Shown piece after piece: positions 7,761 to 15,345 of a stretch of 64,000 bases of DNA. Both the position numbers and the translations under genes were made by a program. This DNA comes from Sphingopyxis jiangsuensis. Lineage in GTDB: Bacteria > Pseudomonadota > Alphaproteobacteria > Sphingomonadales > Sphingomonadaceae. How positions within the stretch are numbered: position 1 is the first letter of the stretch; the number at the start of each line of letters is the position of its first letter. A model generated the notes under the pieces. It did no database searches. It was not told the DNA's origin and saw only the letters and a program-made list of their open reading frames with translations. The stretch covers positions 949,524 to 1,013,523 of the forward strand of contig NZ_JAERPO010000002.1 of the NCBI RefSeq assembly GCF_016734905.1. Direction: 5' to 3'.

Positions 7761-9526
7761 GCGACGCCGCGCTCGGCATCACCTGCTCGATCGCCGGCCA
7801 GCCGTGGCGCTGGCGCGCGACGAGCGCGGCGATGGGCGGCGACACGCTCGCCCCCGACGATCTCGTCACCCAGCTGCTGCTCGCGCGCGGGGTCGAGCGC
7901 GCCGACCTCGACCGCCACCGCGCGCCGACCCTGCGCGGCTTCATGCCCGATCCGTCGATCTTTCGCGACATGGACGCCGCCGCGGCGCGGCTCGCCGATG
8001 CGGTCGAGGCGAAGGAGGCGGTGACGATCTTCGGCGATTATGACGTCGACGGCGCGACCTCGGCGGCGCTGCTCGTCCGCCTGCTGCGCGGGCTGGGCGT
8101 CCCCGTGGACGCCTATATCCCCGACCGGCTGATGGAGGGTTATGGCCCGTCGGGCGCCGCGCTCGTCAAGATCGGCGAAGCGGGGTCGCGGCTCATCGTC
8201 ACGGTCGACTGCGGCGCGCAGGCGTTCGACGCGATTGCCGAAGCCAATGCGGCGGGGGTCGAGGTGATCGTCGTCGACCATCACCAATGCGCGACGACGC
8301 TGCCCCAGGCCTTTGCTGTCGTGAACCCGAACCGCCTCGACGAGGCCGTCGATGCGGCGATCCACGGCAATCTGGCGGCAGTCGGCGTCGCCTTCCTGCT
8401 GGGCGCCGCGCTGCTCCGCACCTTGCGCGCGCGCGGCTTTTTTGCGCAGCGCGACGAGCCCGCGCTGATCGACCTGCTCGATCTCGTCGCGCTCGGCACC
8501 GTCGCCGATGTCGCGCGGCTCACCGGTTTCAACCGCGCGCTGGTGACGCAGGGGCTGAAGGTGATGGCGCGCCGCGGCAACATCGGCCTGTCGGCGCTGA
8601 TGGACGCCGCACGGCTGACCAAGCCGCCCGGCGCGAGCGACATGGGTTTTGCGCTCGGCCCGCGGATCAACGCGGGCGGGCGCGTCGGAAAATCGGACCT
8701 GGGCGTGCGCCTGCTGACGACGACCGATCCGCAGGAAGCCGCCGACATTTCGCAGGAGCTCAACCGCCTCAACGAGGAACGCCGCGCGATAGAGGCCGCC
8801 GTGCTCGACGAGGCGATCGTCGCAAGCGCCGCCTGCGCCAACGCGCCCGTCGCGCTCGTCGCGGGGGCGGGCTGGCATCCCGGCGTCATCGGTATCGTCG
8901 CGGGACGGCTCAAGGAGCGGCTCCACCGCCCCGCGATCGTCGTCGCGATCGACGATGACGGCGTCGGCAAGGGGTCGGGACGCTCGATCGGCGGGGTCGA
9001 TCTGGGCGCCGCAATCCTCGCGGCCAAGGAATCGGGGCTGCTCGTCGCGGGCGGCGGGCATGCGATGGCGGCGGGGCTTACCGTTGCCGCCGACAAGATC
9101 GACGCGCTCGGCGCGTTCCTGAACGACCGTCTCGCCGCCGACGTCGAGCGCGCGAGCGGCGACAAGGCGCTGCTGATCGACGCAGTGCTCGCGCCGCGCG
9201 GGATCAATCCCCTGTGGTGCGAGGCGATCGAGAGCGCGGGTCCCTATGGCGCCGGCTGGCCCGCGCCGCGCGTCGCGACCGGGCCGGTGCGCATCGTCGA
9301 ATCGGGGATCGTCGGCACCGACCATCTGCGCCTGATCGTATCGGGCGACGACGGCGCGCGGTTCAAGGCGATCGCCTTTCGCGCGGCCGAGACCGACCTC
9401 GGCCAAACGCTGCTCCACGCGCGCGGCGGGCGCAAGCTGTGGCTCGCTGGCCGCGCGAAACGCGACGATTGGGGCAGCCGCCCCGCCGCCGAACTGCATC
9501 TGGAAGATGCCGCCTGGGCCGAATGA
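7757..9526 (+). CDS. recJ: Single-stranded-DNA-specific exonuclease RecJ
   Basis: RecJ degrades single-stranded DNA 5' to 3' in recombination and mismatch repair. The 589 residues show the DHH phosphoesterase motifs in order: IFGDYDVDGATSAALL (Asp residues at 94-98), VDCG near 150-152, VVDHHQ with DHH at 174-176, and GTVADVARL. These are followed by a DHHA1-type domain with HPGVIGIVAGRL and GGGHAMAAG and a C-terminal OB-like region. The ATG overlaps the stop of the PH-domain gene (ATGA). Length is normal for the family and no residue appears lost. A small inverted repeat (9537-9553) follows the stop and may aid termination. Confidence 0.96.
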   Translation: MSDAALGITCSIAGQPWRWRATSAAMGGDTLAPDDLVTQLLLARGVERADLDRHRAPTLRGFMPDPSIFRDMDAAAARLADAVEAKEAVTIFGDYDVDGATSAALLVRLLRGLGVPVDAYIPDRLMEGYGPSGAALVKIGEAGSRLIVTVDCGAQAFDAIAEANAAGVEVIVVDHHQCATTLPQAFAVVNPNRLDEAVDAAIHGNLAAVGVAFLLGAALLRTLRARGFFAQRDEPALIDLLDLVALGTVADVARLTGFNRALVTQGLKVMARRGNIGLSALMDAARLTKPPGASDMGFALGPRINAGGRVGKSDLGVRLLTTTDPQEAADISQELNRLNEERRAIEAAVLDEAIVASAACANAPVALVAGAGWHPGVIGIVAGRLKERLHRPAIVVAIDDDGVGKGSGRSIGGVDLGAAILAAKESGLLVAGGGHAMAAGLTVAADKIDALGAFLNDRLAADVERASGDKALLIDAVLAPRGINPLWCEAIESAGPYGAGWPAPRVATGPVRIVESGIVGTDHLRLIVSGDDGARFKAIAFRAAETDLGQTLLHARGGRKLWLAGRAKRDDWGSRPAAELHLEDAAWAE

Positions 9527-9618
9527 TCGCGGCCCCGCGCAATATTTTTGCGCGCCGCGCCGCCAGTCGGCTTGACCGCACCGGCACGCGCGTCTAAGGC
9601 GCCGCTTCACCGAGTGAC

Positions 9619-9694
9619 GGCCCCTTCGTCTAGCGGTCTAGGACGTCGCCCTTTCACGGCGAAAACACGGGTTCGAGTCCCGTAGGGGTCACCA
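9619..9694 (+). tRNA. tRNA-Glu (UUC)
   Basis: The 76-nt cloverleaf includes the encoded CCA. The acceptor stem GGCCCCT pairs with AGGGGTC (one G-U pair). The anticodon stem TCGCC/GGCGA encloses the loop CTTTCAC, giving anticodon UUC. The T arm is CGGGTTCGAGTCCCG. A near-identical tRNA-Glu(CUC) follows 51 bp downstream. Confidence 0.97.
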
Positions 9695-9745
9695 TCTCTC
9701 CGGCGCGCGGTCGGCGCGTCCGCCCAACAAAATCCCGACCAATAC

Positions 9746-9820
9746 GGCCCCTTCGTCTAGCGGTCAGGACGCGGCCCTCTCACGGCTGAAACACGGGTTC
9801 GATTCCCGTAGGGGTCACCA
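9746..9820 (+). tRNA. tRNA-Glu (CUC), likely integration site
   Basis: The 75-nt cloverleaf has an encoded CCA and the same acceptor stem as the gene before it. The anticodon loop CTCTCAC gives anticodon CUC. A tyrosine integrase relic starts 162 bp after its 3' end, the usual arrangement when an integrative element has used the tRNA 3' end as its attachment site. I saw no second copy of the tRNA 3' end in the window that would mark the far end of the element. Confidence 0.96.
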
Positions 9821-9981
9821 ACATCCTCTCTCAGAGGGTGCCAAACAGTCTCATAAATGGCTGTTTTCCGCGACTTTTGTGATATGAGGTCTCATGGCGA
9901 GCGGCCGTGTACCACTTCATACCAGCAATCTGATGGTAGATTTGATGGAATGTCGCCGCTCCCGATTCGGGAGATGCCATC

Positions 9982-11040
9982 ATGGCGTTTTCGGCTGTCG
10001 CCATCCGAAACGCAAAAGCACGCGACAAGGCCTATAAGCTCACCGACGGAGACGGCCTCTATCTCATGGTGATGCCCAGCGGCGCGCGCTACTGGCGGAT
10101 GAATTACCGGTTCCTCGGGAAGCAAAAGACACTGGCCTTCGGCGTGTGGCCGGACACCGGCCTCGCGGAAGCCCGCGCGCGGCGCGACCATGCACGGCGT
10201 CTCATCGCGCAAGGCGAGGATCCAGCCGAACGCGTGAAGCTCGACCGTATCGCCGCGACCGTTGCCGCCGCGAACAGCTTCAAGGCGGTCGCGGACGAAT
10301 GGCTCGTCAAAATGGAGAGTGAGGGTCGCGCGCCTGTCACGATGAAGAAGCTGCGGTGACTCACCGGCTTCATCAATGCCAGCATCGGAACCCGGCCCAT
10401 TGCGTCGATTTCAGCACACGAGCTGTTGGTCATGCTGCGAAAGATGGAAAGCCAAGGGAAGTATGAGACCGCGAAACGACTGCGAAGTACCTGCTCCAAA
10501 ATCTTCCGCTTTGCGATCGCCACTGCGCGTGCCGACCGTGACGTCGCTGCGGACCTTGGCGGTGCGCTGATCGCGCCGCGGCCGGTCCATCGACCGGCGA
10601 TCACCACCGAGAAAGCGGCAGGACCGCTTCTCAGGGTCATAGAAGGGTTCGACGGGCATCCCCGACCACCAAGGTGGCGCTTCGCCTTCTCCCGCATGTG
10701 TTCGTGCGCCTTGGGGAGCTTCGCCACGCCGAATGGGAGGAGTTGGACCTCGCCAACGCGGAATGGAGGATCCCGCCTCACAAGACGAAGATGCGCCGCG
10801 CGCATTTCGTCCCTTTGTCGAGGCAGGCGCTCGAGATCATTGGTACGATCGAGCATGATGGGTCGTTCAGCCGCTATCTATTTCCTTCCCTCCGGTCGGT
10901 CGACCGCCCGATGTCCGAAAATACGATCAGTGCCGCACTGCGGCACCTCGGCTATGCTCAGGACGAAATGACCGGCCATGGCTTTCGGGCAATGGCATCA
11001 TCCCTCCTCAACGAAATGAAACTGTGGCACCCCGATGCCA
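9982..11040 (+). pseudogene. Broken tyrosine recombinase (P4-type phage/island integrase)
   Basis: The relic of an integrase of about 400 residues begins with the Arm-binding domain (MAFSAVAIRNAKARDKAYKL, then DGDGLYLMVMPSGARYWRM). An in-frame TGA at 10357-10359 follows KKLR, where relatives have tryptophan, so TGG to TGA is likely. The core-binding domain continues in the same frame, then a frameshift near 10660-10662 moves the catalytic part to the third forward frame. There RLGELRHAEW (catalytic Arg) and TGHGFRAMAS (H-x-x-R box) are intact. Homology ends at WHPDAI (about 11040), before the catalytic tyrosine, where the IS5-type sequence begins. Three separate lesions make it inactive. It lies just behind tRNA-Glu. 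Confidence 0.9.
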
Positions 11041-11859
11041 TATGGAGGTCAGCATGGATGGATCGACAGGAACTGAGCGACGCGCTTTGGGAGCGGATTG
11101 AACCTTATCTTCCGGGGAAGGCGAGCGATCCTGGCCGGACGGGGCGGGACAATCGATTGTTTGTCGAGGCTGTTTTGTGGCTGGCGCGTTCCGGCGCGCA
11201 CTGGCGAGTATTGCCGAAGGAGTTCGGGCGCTGGCACACTGTCTACCAGCGCTTCAACCGCTGGTGCCGCAGCGGCGTTTGGGAGAATCTTTTCAAGGCT
11301 TTGAGCGACAATGCCGACTTCGAGTACATCCTCGTCGACAGCACCATCGTGCGGGCGCATCAGCACAGTGCCGGTGCCCCAAAAAAAGTGATCGATCCGA
11401 AGATCGGTTTGAAGCTCACGCGCTGGGACGCTCCAAGGGCGGGCTGAGCACAAAGGTCCATGTAGCGACCGACGCTTTGGGCAACCCGGTTCGCTTCATT
11501 CTGACCGGCGGCGAACGCAACGACATCACCCAGATCGAGGGGCTTCTCGCTGGGCTGCGCACAAACCATGTCCTCGCCGACAAAGGCTATGATGGCAGAC
11601 GCGCCATGGATGCGATCGCCGCAGCGGGCGCAAGGCCGGTCGTCCCGCGACGAAAGATTACCGCAGCTTGGCGAGCCTTCGACGCATCCCTCTATAAAGA
11701 CCGCAATCTGATCGAACGCTTCTTCAACAAGATCAAACACTTCAGAAGGACCGCTACCCGATACGATAAACTCGCCCGGAACTACGCCGGCTTCCTCAAT
11801 CTCGTCGCTGCTCTCATATGTTGCATGTGAATGTAAACACCGCCTAGGGTCAGGATCCT
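11041..11859 (+). mobile_element. IS5-family element, left end not recognisable
   Basis: The element carries a transposase gene (11058-11830) with a ribosomal slippery run. The right end is probably the stretch after the stop, ATGTGAATGTAAACACCGCC (11827-11846), followed by CTAGGGTCAGGATCCTAG, which abuts the popZ stop codon. No matching inverted copy is visible before the transposase: integrase homology ends about 17 bp before its ATG. The left terminus therefore seems deleted, and the element is probably immobile on its own. The exact right boundary is uncertain. The sequence CTAGGGTCAGGA is shared with the inverted repeats of the 270-bp element at 15076-15345. Confidence 0.7.
11058..11830 (+). 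CDS. IS5-family (IS427-like) transposase, two frames joined by -1 frameshift
   Basis: The DDE transposase is encoded in two overlapping frames. OrfA (11058-11447) starts MDRQELSDALWERIEPYLPG, with GGAGGT 8 bp before its ATG, and carries the first catalytic Asp in ILVDSTIVRAHQHSAG. OrfB (open to 11830) carries GRSKGGLSTKVH, LADKGYDG (second Asp) and LIERFFNKIKHFRR (Glu region). The A7 run at 11381-11387 (A AAA AAA G) sits where the frames overlap, so a programmed -1 slip would join PKK to SDRSEDRF and restore the usual full-length protein of about 257 residues. This is the standard expression mode of the IS427 group. No stop or deletion is seen in the fused frame. Confidence 0.88.
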
Positions 11860-12283
11860 AGCCGCGCTTGCCGGTGATGCGGCTGATCTCGCGCGCGACG
11901 AGCGTTTCGACGAGTGACGGCAGGTTGGTGTCGAGCCATTCCTTGAGCATCGGGCGCAGCGCCTCGATCACCACATCTTCCATCGAACGCCCGTTGCTCG
12001 GCGGGGTGGTGGCCACGGCGGCGGTCGCAACCGGCGTCACCGCGGCGGTGAGCGCCTCGATCGACTGGCGCGCGGCATCGGCGCTCGCCGCGGAGACCAA
12101 TTCCTCTTTGGCTGTGTCGTCGGCGGTGGACGCATCGGCTTCGGTCGTGCCGAGGTCGAGAATGTCGTCCTCATTGGCGGCGGGAGCCTCGCGCGCGGGC
12201 GCAGGCGCCTCGTCGCGCGCGATCACGCGGCGGATCGACGACAAAATATCTTCCATTGACGGCTCGCGCGACAGATCGCCCAT
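11858..12283 (-). CDS. popZ: PopZ-family (DUF2497) polar organising protein
   Basis: The 141-residue protein has the N- and C-terminal signatures of the DUF2497/PopZ family. It starts MGDLSREPSMEDILSSIRRVIARDE (client-binding helix) and ends LRPMLKEWLDTNLPSLVETLVAREISRI (oligomerisation helices). Between them is an acidic, alanine/proline-rich disordered linker. In Caulobacter PopZ forms a cell-pole condensate that anchors the centromere through ParB. The ATG at 12283 follows a purine-rich AAGGGGG. The stop codon lies only bases from the IS-derived sequence, so the insertion just missed the gene and probably removed its natural terminator. Confidence 0.85.
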   Translation of the reverse strand: MGDLSREPSMEDILSSIRRVIARDEAPAPAREAPAANEDDILDLGTTEADASTADDTAKEELVSAASADAARQSIEALTAAVTPVATAAVATTPPSNGRSMEDVVIEALRPMLKEWLDTNLPSLVETLVAREISRITGKRG

Positions 12284-12357
12284 AAGACCCCCTTTACCCC
12301 ACGAACTTCGGGCGGTTAACCGCAACCTTACCGTTTCGGGGCGCGAATTGCCAAGCC

Positions 12358-13845
12358 TTATTGTGCCGACGGCGTCGGCGGGCCTTCGGGCGCGTTTGCG
12401 TCGGCGGCGGGCACCGCGCGCGTGTCGGTTGCCTGTTGCTGGGGTTTCGGGTCGTCGGCCCAATCCCAGATCTGGCCCTTGACGCGGCGATAGTTGACTT
12501 CGGGGTCGTAGAACGCGCCGCCCTCGATACCAAGGTCGCGGGCTTCGGCTTTGCCCATTGCCGCAAGCAGCGAAAAGGCGGCGACATAGCTGTTGCGCTG
12601 CGCCGAAACGAGCTGGACCTGAGTATTCAGATATTCCTGCTCGGCGTTCAAGATGTCGAGGATCGAGCGGGTGCCGACGCTGTTCTCGGCGCGCACGCCT
12701 TCCAGCGACAGGGCGTTGGCACTCACCGCCTGTTCGGTCGCGGCGATCACGCGCTCATTGGCTTGCCATGCGGCATAGGTGCCACGCGTTTGCGCGATCA
12801 CGTCGCGCTCGACCGCTACATAATTTTCAATCGCCTGGCTCGTCTGCGCCTGTGCCTGGCGAACGCGCGCGGAAGCGCGGCCTCCCTGAAAGATCGGGAG
12901 CGTCATCGACACGCCGGCGATCGTGCTCGTCGTCGTATTTTCCGACGTCGTGTTGCCCGCGGGTATCGAATTGAGATTGTTGTTATATCCGCCGGTGACC
13001 GTCGCTGATACACGCGGCGCGCGCGTCGCTTGTGCCGCGCCGATGTCGGCGCGCGATGCGTTGAGTCGCTGGTTCGCCGCTTCGATATCGGGATTGGTGG
13101 TAAGCGCGATCGCGACAGCCTCTTCGGCGGTGGTGGGCAGATTAGGCAGCGGCGGAGGCGGCTGGAGGTCGGTGGGTGCGTCGCCAACAAGGCGGATATA
13201 GGATTCGCGGCTGCGGATCAGGTTCGATTCGGCCGTGCGCAGGTCGCCCTCGGCGAGCGCGAGCCGCGCTTCCGATTGCGCGACGTCGGTACGCGTCAGG
13301 TCGCCGATCTCGAACCGGTCGCTCGTGGCTTGCAGATTGGTGCGCAGCACCGACACATTTTTCTGGTTGAGCTGAACGATCGCCTGATCGCGGATCACGT
13401 CCATATAGGCGCCGACGACCTGCGCGAACACGCTTGCTTCGGTCGCGCGCAAATCGGCCTGTCCGGCCTCGACGCGATATTTTGCTGCCCGCACTGCGTT
13501 GCGCACCGCGCCGCCCTGATAGATGGGCACCGAAAGCTGCGCCCCGGTCGCAAAGGTCCGGCCCGGCGTGAAAAAGCTGTTGCCGGGCAGCACCAGATTT
13601 TCCTGAAAGTCGGCGCTGACGCCAACGGAGGGCAGACCCGATGCTTTCTGGATCGGGACGTTTTCATCATTCGCGCGCTGACCGGCGCGCGCCGCGGTGA
13701 GCGTTGGATTATTCTCATAAGCCTTGGCGAGCGCGCCTTGCAGCGTCTCGGCCTGCGCCTGCGACGAGAGGAGCAGGGCGCCGAGCGCCATGCCGGAAAG
13801 CCAACGGGCGCGTTTGGAATGCTGGGCAATCTTCATATCGTGCAT
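12358..13845 (-). CDS. tolC: TolC-family outer membrane channel of type I secretion/efflux
   Basis: The product is an outer-membrane and periplasmic tunnel protein that would partner with an inner-membrane ABC or RND pump. The 495 residues start with a signal peptide (cleavage near AQA-ETL). The internal repeat of the TolC fold is clear: ETLQGALAKAYENNPTLTAARAG in the first half, and AVAIALTTNPDIEAANQRLNASRADIGAAQA in the second. Long alternating helices follow, with the conserved GTRSILDILNAEQEYLNTQVQL. The ATG at 13845 is preceded by GGAAA; an ATG at 13836 is an alternative. It lies directly after pcm, and this pcm-tolC order is common in alphaproteobacteria. No pump genes are nearby. Confidence 0.92.
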   Translation of the reverse strand: MHDMKIAQHSKRARWLSGMALGALLLSSQAQAETLQGALAKAYENNPTLTAARAGQRANDENVPIQKASGLPSVGVSADFQENLVLPGNSFFTPGRTFATGAQLSVPIYQGGAVRNAVRAAKYRVEAGQADLRATEASVFAQVVGAYMDVIRDQAIVQLNQKNVSVLRTNLQATSDRFEIGDLTRTDVAQSEARLALAEGDLRTAESNLIRSRESYIRLVGDAPTDLQPPPPLPNLPTTAEEAVAIALTTNPDIEAANQRLNASRADIGAAQATRAPRVSATVTGGYNNNLNSIPAGNTTSENTTTSTIAGVSMTLPIFQGGRASARVRQAQAQTSQAIENYVAVERDVIAQTRGTYAAWQANERVIAATEQAVSANALSLEGVRAENSVGTRSILDILNAEQEYLNTQVQLVSAQRNSYVAAFSLLAAMGKAEARDLGIEGGAFYDPEVNYRRVKGQIWDWADDPKPQQQATDTRAVPAADANAPEGPPTPSAQ

Positions 13846-13876
13846 CGTCGTTTCCGCTGGAGGGGAGGGCCGAAGG

Positions 13877-14539
13877 TTAGAATGAAAACCCGCGCGGCGC
13901 CGCAAAGCCGGGCAGCAGTGCGACGTCCATGTCGGCAAAGCTGCGCAGCGTGATTGCGCCGCCTGCCTTGATGCCGTGGACGAGCCTGGTCACGGCTCCC
14001 TCGCGCTTTGCTGCAACGAGCTTCCCGCCGTCGGCAAGCTGGGATGTGATGGCATCGGGCAATTGCTCTATCGCGCCATCGATCAGGATGCAGTCGAAGG
14101 GCGCGGCCTTGCGCACGCCCTCGACGAGCGGGCCTTCGATCCATCGAATCGCTGGGTTGGTCGCGGCGGTGCGCGCCGCTGCCATCAGTTCGACTTGTTC
14201 CTCGAGCGCATGGACTTCGGCGCCGAGAGTGGCAAGCAACGCCGCAACATAGCCGGTCGCACTGCCGACAAGCAGCACGCGCATACCGGGACGGATCGCC
14301 GCCGCGACAAGCATCCGTCCGGTAACGAGCGGTGGATTGAGCATGCGTCCGTGGCCAAGAGCAATTGGACGGTCGTTATAGGCCACCGCTGCCAACGCGC
14401 TGGGGACATGCGCTTCGCGTGGCACAGCCGCCATCGCGCCGACAACGGCGGGGTCGATGACGTCGTTGGTCCGCAGCTGGCTGTCGATCATTGCAGCTCG
14501 CATGTCTGTTGCGGAAAATTCGCTAAATTTGGTCGCCAT
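13877..14539 (-). CDS. pcm: Protein-L-isoaspartate O-methyltransferase family protein
   Basis: This SAM-dependent methyltransferase of 220 residues is related to the enzyme that repairs isoaspartyl residues in aged proteins. It shows MIDSQLRTNDVIDPAVVGAMAAVPREAHVP (family N-terminus), then LNPPLVTGRML in place of the usual substrate loop, and the SAM-binding loop VLLVGSATGYVAALLA, where the canonical G-x-G-T-G-Y has a serine. The loop ILIDGAIEQLPDAI follows. The slightly divergent motifs are typical of the alphaproteobacterial subgroup found beside tolC, and its substrate is less certain than that of classical Pcm. A GTATT-N8-AATAC operator lies about 60 bp upstream of the ATG, so the pcm-tolC pair may be regulated. 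Confidence 0.85.
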   Translation of the reverse strand: MATKFSEFSATDMRAAMIDSQLRTNDVIDPAVVGAMAAVPREAHVPSALAAVAYNDRPIALGHGRMLNPPLVTGRMLVAAAIRPGMRVLLVGSATGYVAALLATLGAEVHALEEQVELMAAARTAATNPAIRWIEGPLVEGVRKAAPFDCILIDGAIEQLPDAITSQLADGGKLVAAKREGAVTRLVHGIKAGGAITLRSFADMDVALLPGFAAPRGFSF

Positions 14540-14598
14540 TGATGCAATCCGTTGTCAGGAATCTCTACATTCGCCGGACGGCTCTAGCCTAAGCCATG

Positions 14599-14621
14599 CT
14601 GTATTGCAATAGTAATACAGC
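14599..14621. promoter_or_regulatory. Palindromic operator GTATT-N8-AATAC upstream of pcm
   Basis: GCTGTATT at 14598-14605 and AATACAGC at 14614-14621 form an inverted repeat around GCAATAGT. The GTATT-N8-AATAC core has the same spacing as the operator at 2301-2318, and both are followed by AGC. It lies 60 bp before the start of pcm on the minus strand. On the plus strand it is followed by a GAAGG sequence and an ATG at 14634 that opens only 21 codons. Which direction it controls is unclear. Confidence 0.5.
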
Positions 14622-14801
14622 GAAGGCGCCCGTATGTTCGCGGCGCATAGCGTTCCGTGGCTGCGCCGCCAACCCCGCTTCGTTTCGTGCTCCAGATAGG
14701 GAGAGGCGCCGACCCGGCGCCGATCGGTATTTTCCGAATTGACCGATTGCCAGTGCGGGGCGAAATGGCTAGGGGCGCTCAACCACGCTTGTCTGCGTCG
14801 A

Positions 14802-14875
14802 GGCCCGATGGCGGAGTGGTGACGCAGCGGACTGCAAATCCGTATACGCCGGTTCGATTCCGGCTCGGGCCTCCA
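14802..14875 (+). tRNA. tRNA-Cys (GCA), likely integration site
   Basis: The 74-nt cloverleaf has an encoded CCA. The acceptor stem GGCCCGA pairs with TCGGGCC, and the discriminator base is T, as in tRNA-Cys. The anticodon loop CTGCAAA gives GCA. The T arm is GCCGGTTCGATTCCGGC. An integrase remnant begins 163 bp downstream, which points to past integration at this tRNA. Confidence 0.96.
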
Positions 14876-15038
14876 ATAACCGGTCGGCAGATGGTTGCTG
14901 ATGGTTGAAAAACTCTCGATTTTCTGCTAGTTATGAGGCATTTACTGATTGTCGGTGATGGTCTCTGCTTGTCCGTAATTGCGGCCGTTGGGGGCCTTTT
15001 CGGGGCAGGAGAGGCCCCCATTTGCGCGAGCCCCCCCC
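14876..15038. other. Non-coding leader between tRNA-Cys and integrase remnant
   Basis: This 163-bp stretch has no coding frame I can support. It includes an inverted repeat rich in G and C (GGGGGCC at 14990-14996 with GGCCCCC at 15013-15019) just before the integrase start. It is probably the old attachment region and promoter of the integrase. I found no second copy of the tRNA-Cys 3' end in the window. Confidence 0.35.
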
Positions 15039-15077
15039 ATGGCGCTGACAGATGCTGCGATCCGAAACGCCAAGCCT
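15039..15077 (+). pseudogene. 5' remnant of a second tyrosine integrase at tRNA-Cys
   Basis: Only the first 13 codons remain: MALTDAAIRNAKP. They match the start of P4-type integrases and resemble the other relic in this window (MAFSAVAIRNAKA). At codon 13 the frame enters the inverted repeat of the 270-bp element (CTAGGGTCAGG) and stops at 15093. No further integrase sequence is seen on the other side of that element, where RHS sequence begins, so the rest was deleted rather than just interrupted. Confidence 0.7.
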
Positions 15078-15345
15078 AGGGTCAGGACCCATTAATTACG
15101 CGTACGAGGTTTGAAGCGATTTTGTTCAGTGCGAGGAGGCAAGACGACGGAATATGTCGATATTTCGAGGCTTGCCGACGAAGCAATGGACAAAATCGGT
15201 CAGATCCCGGAGGGACGCCGAAATGGCTTCGATCTCGCGCCCGCGCGGCCTTGCGGGTAGCGATGCTACCCGCTGCACCCGCCCGGACCCGATATCTTCG
15301 CCATTTCGACGCCTCGAACGCGCAATTAATGGGTCCTGACCCTAG
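15076..15345. mobile_element. 270-bp MITE-like element with 34-bp inverted repeats
   Basis: The ends are near-perfect inverted repeats. 15076-15109 starts CTAGGGTCAGGACCCATTAA, and the complement of 15312-15345 matches it at 32 of 34 positions. The interior (about 200 bp) has no transposase, so it must have been moved by an enzyme acting in trans. The element begins and ends with CTAG, a common IS5-type target duplication. It joins the integrase remnant on the left to the RHS C-terminus on the right and supplies the last 80-odd codons and the stop codon of the RHS frame. The 15-nt end sequence recurs with one change beside the IS5 element at 11845-11859. Confidence 0.75.

Noticed and set aside
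9537..9553. Small inverted repeat GCGCAA/TTGCGC after recJ as an intrinsic terminator
   Set aside because: The stem is only 6 bp and not followed by a T run, so it is too weak to call as a terminator.
14634..14699. 21-codon plus-strand frame after the pcm-side operator
   Set aside because: It has a ribosome-binding-like GAAGG but no similarity, and composition is not protein-like. It is kept only as a remark under the operator.
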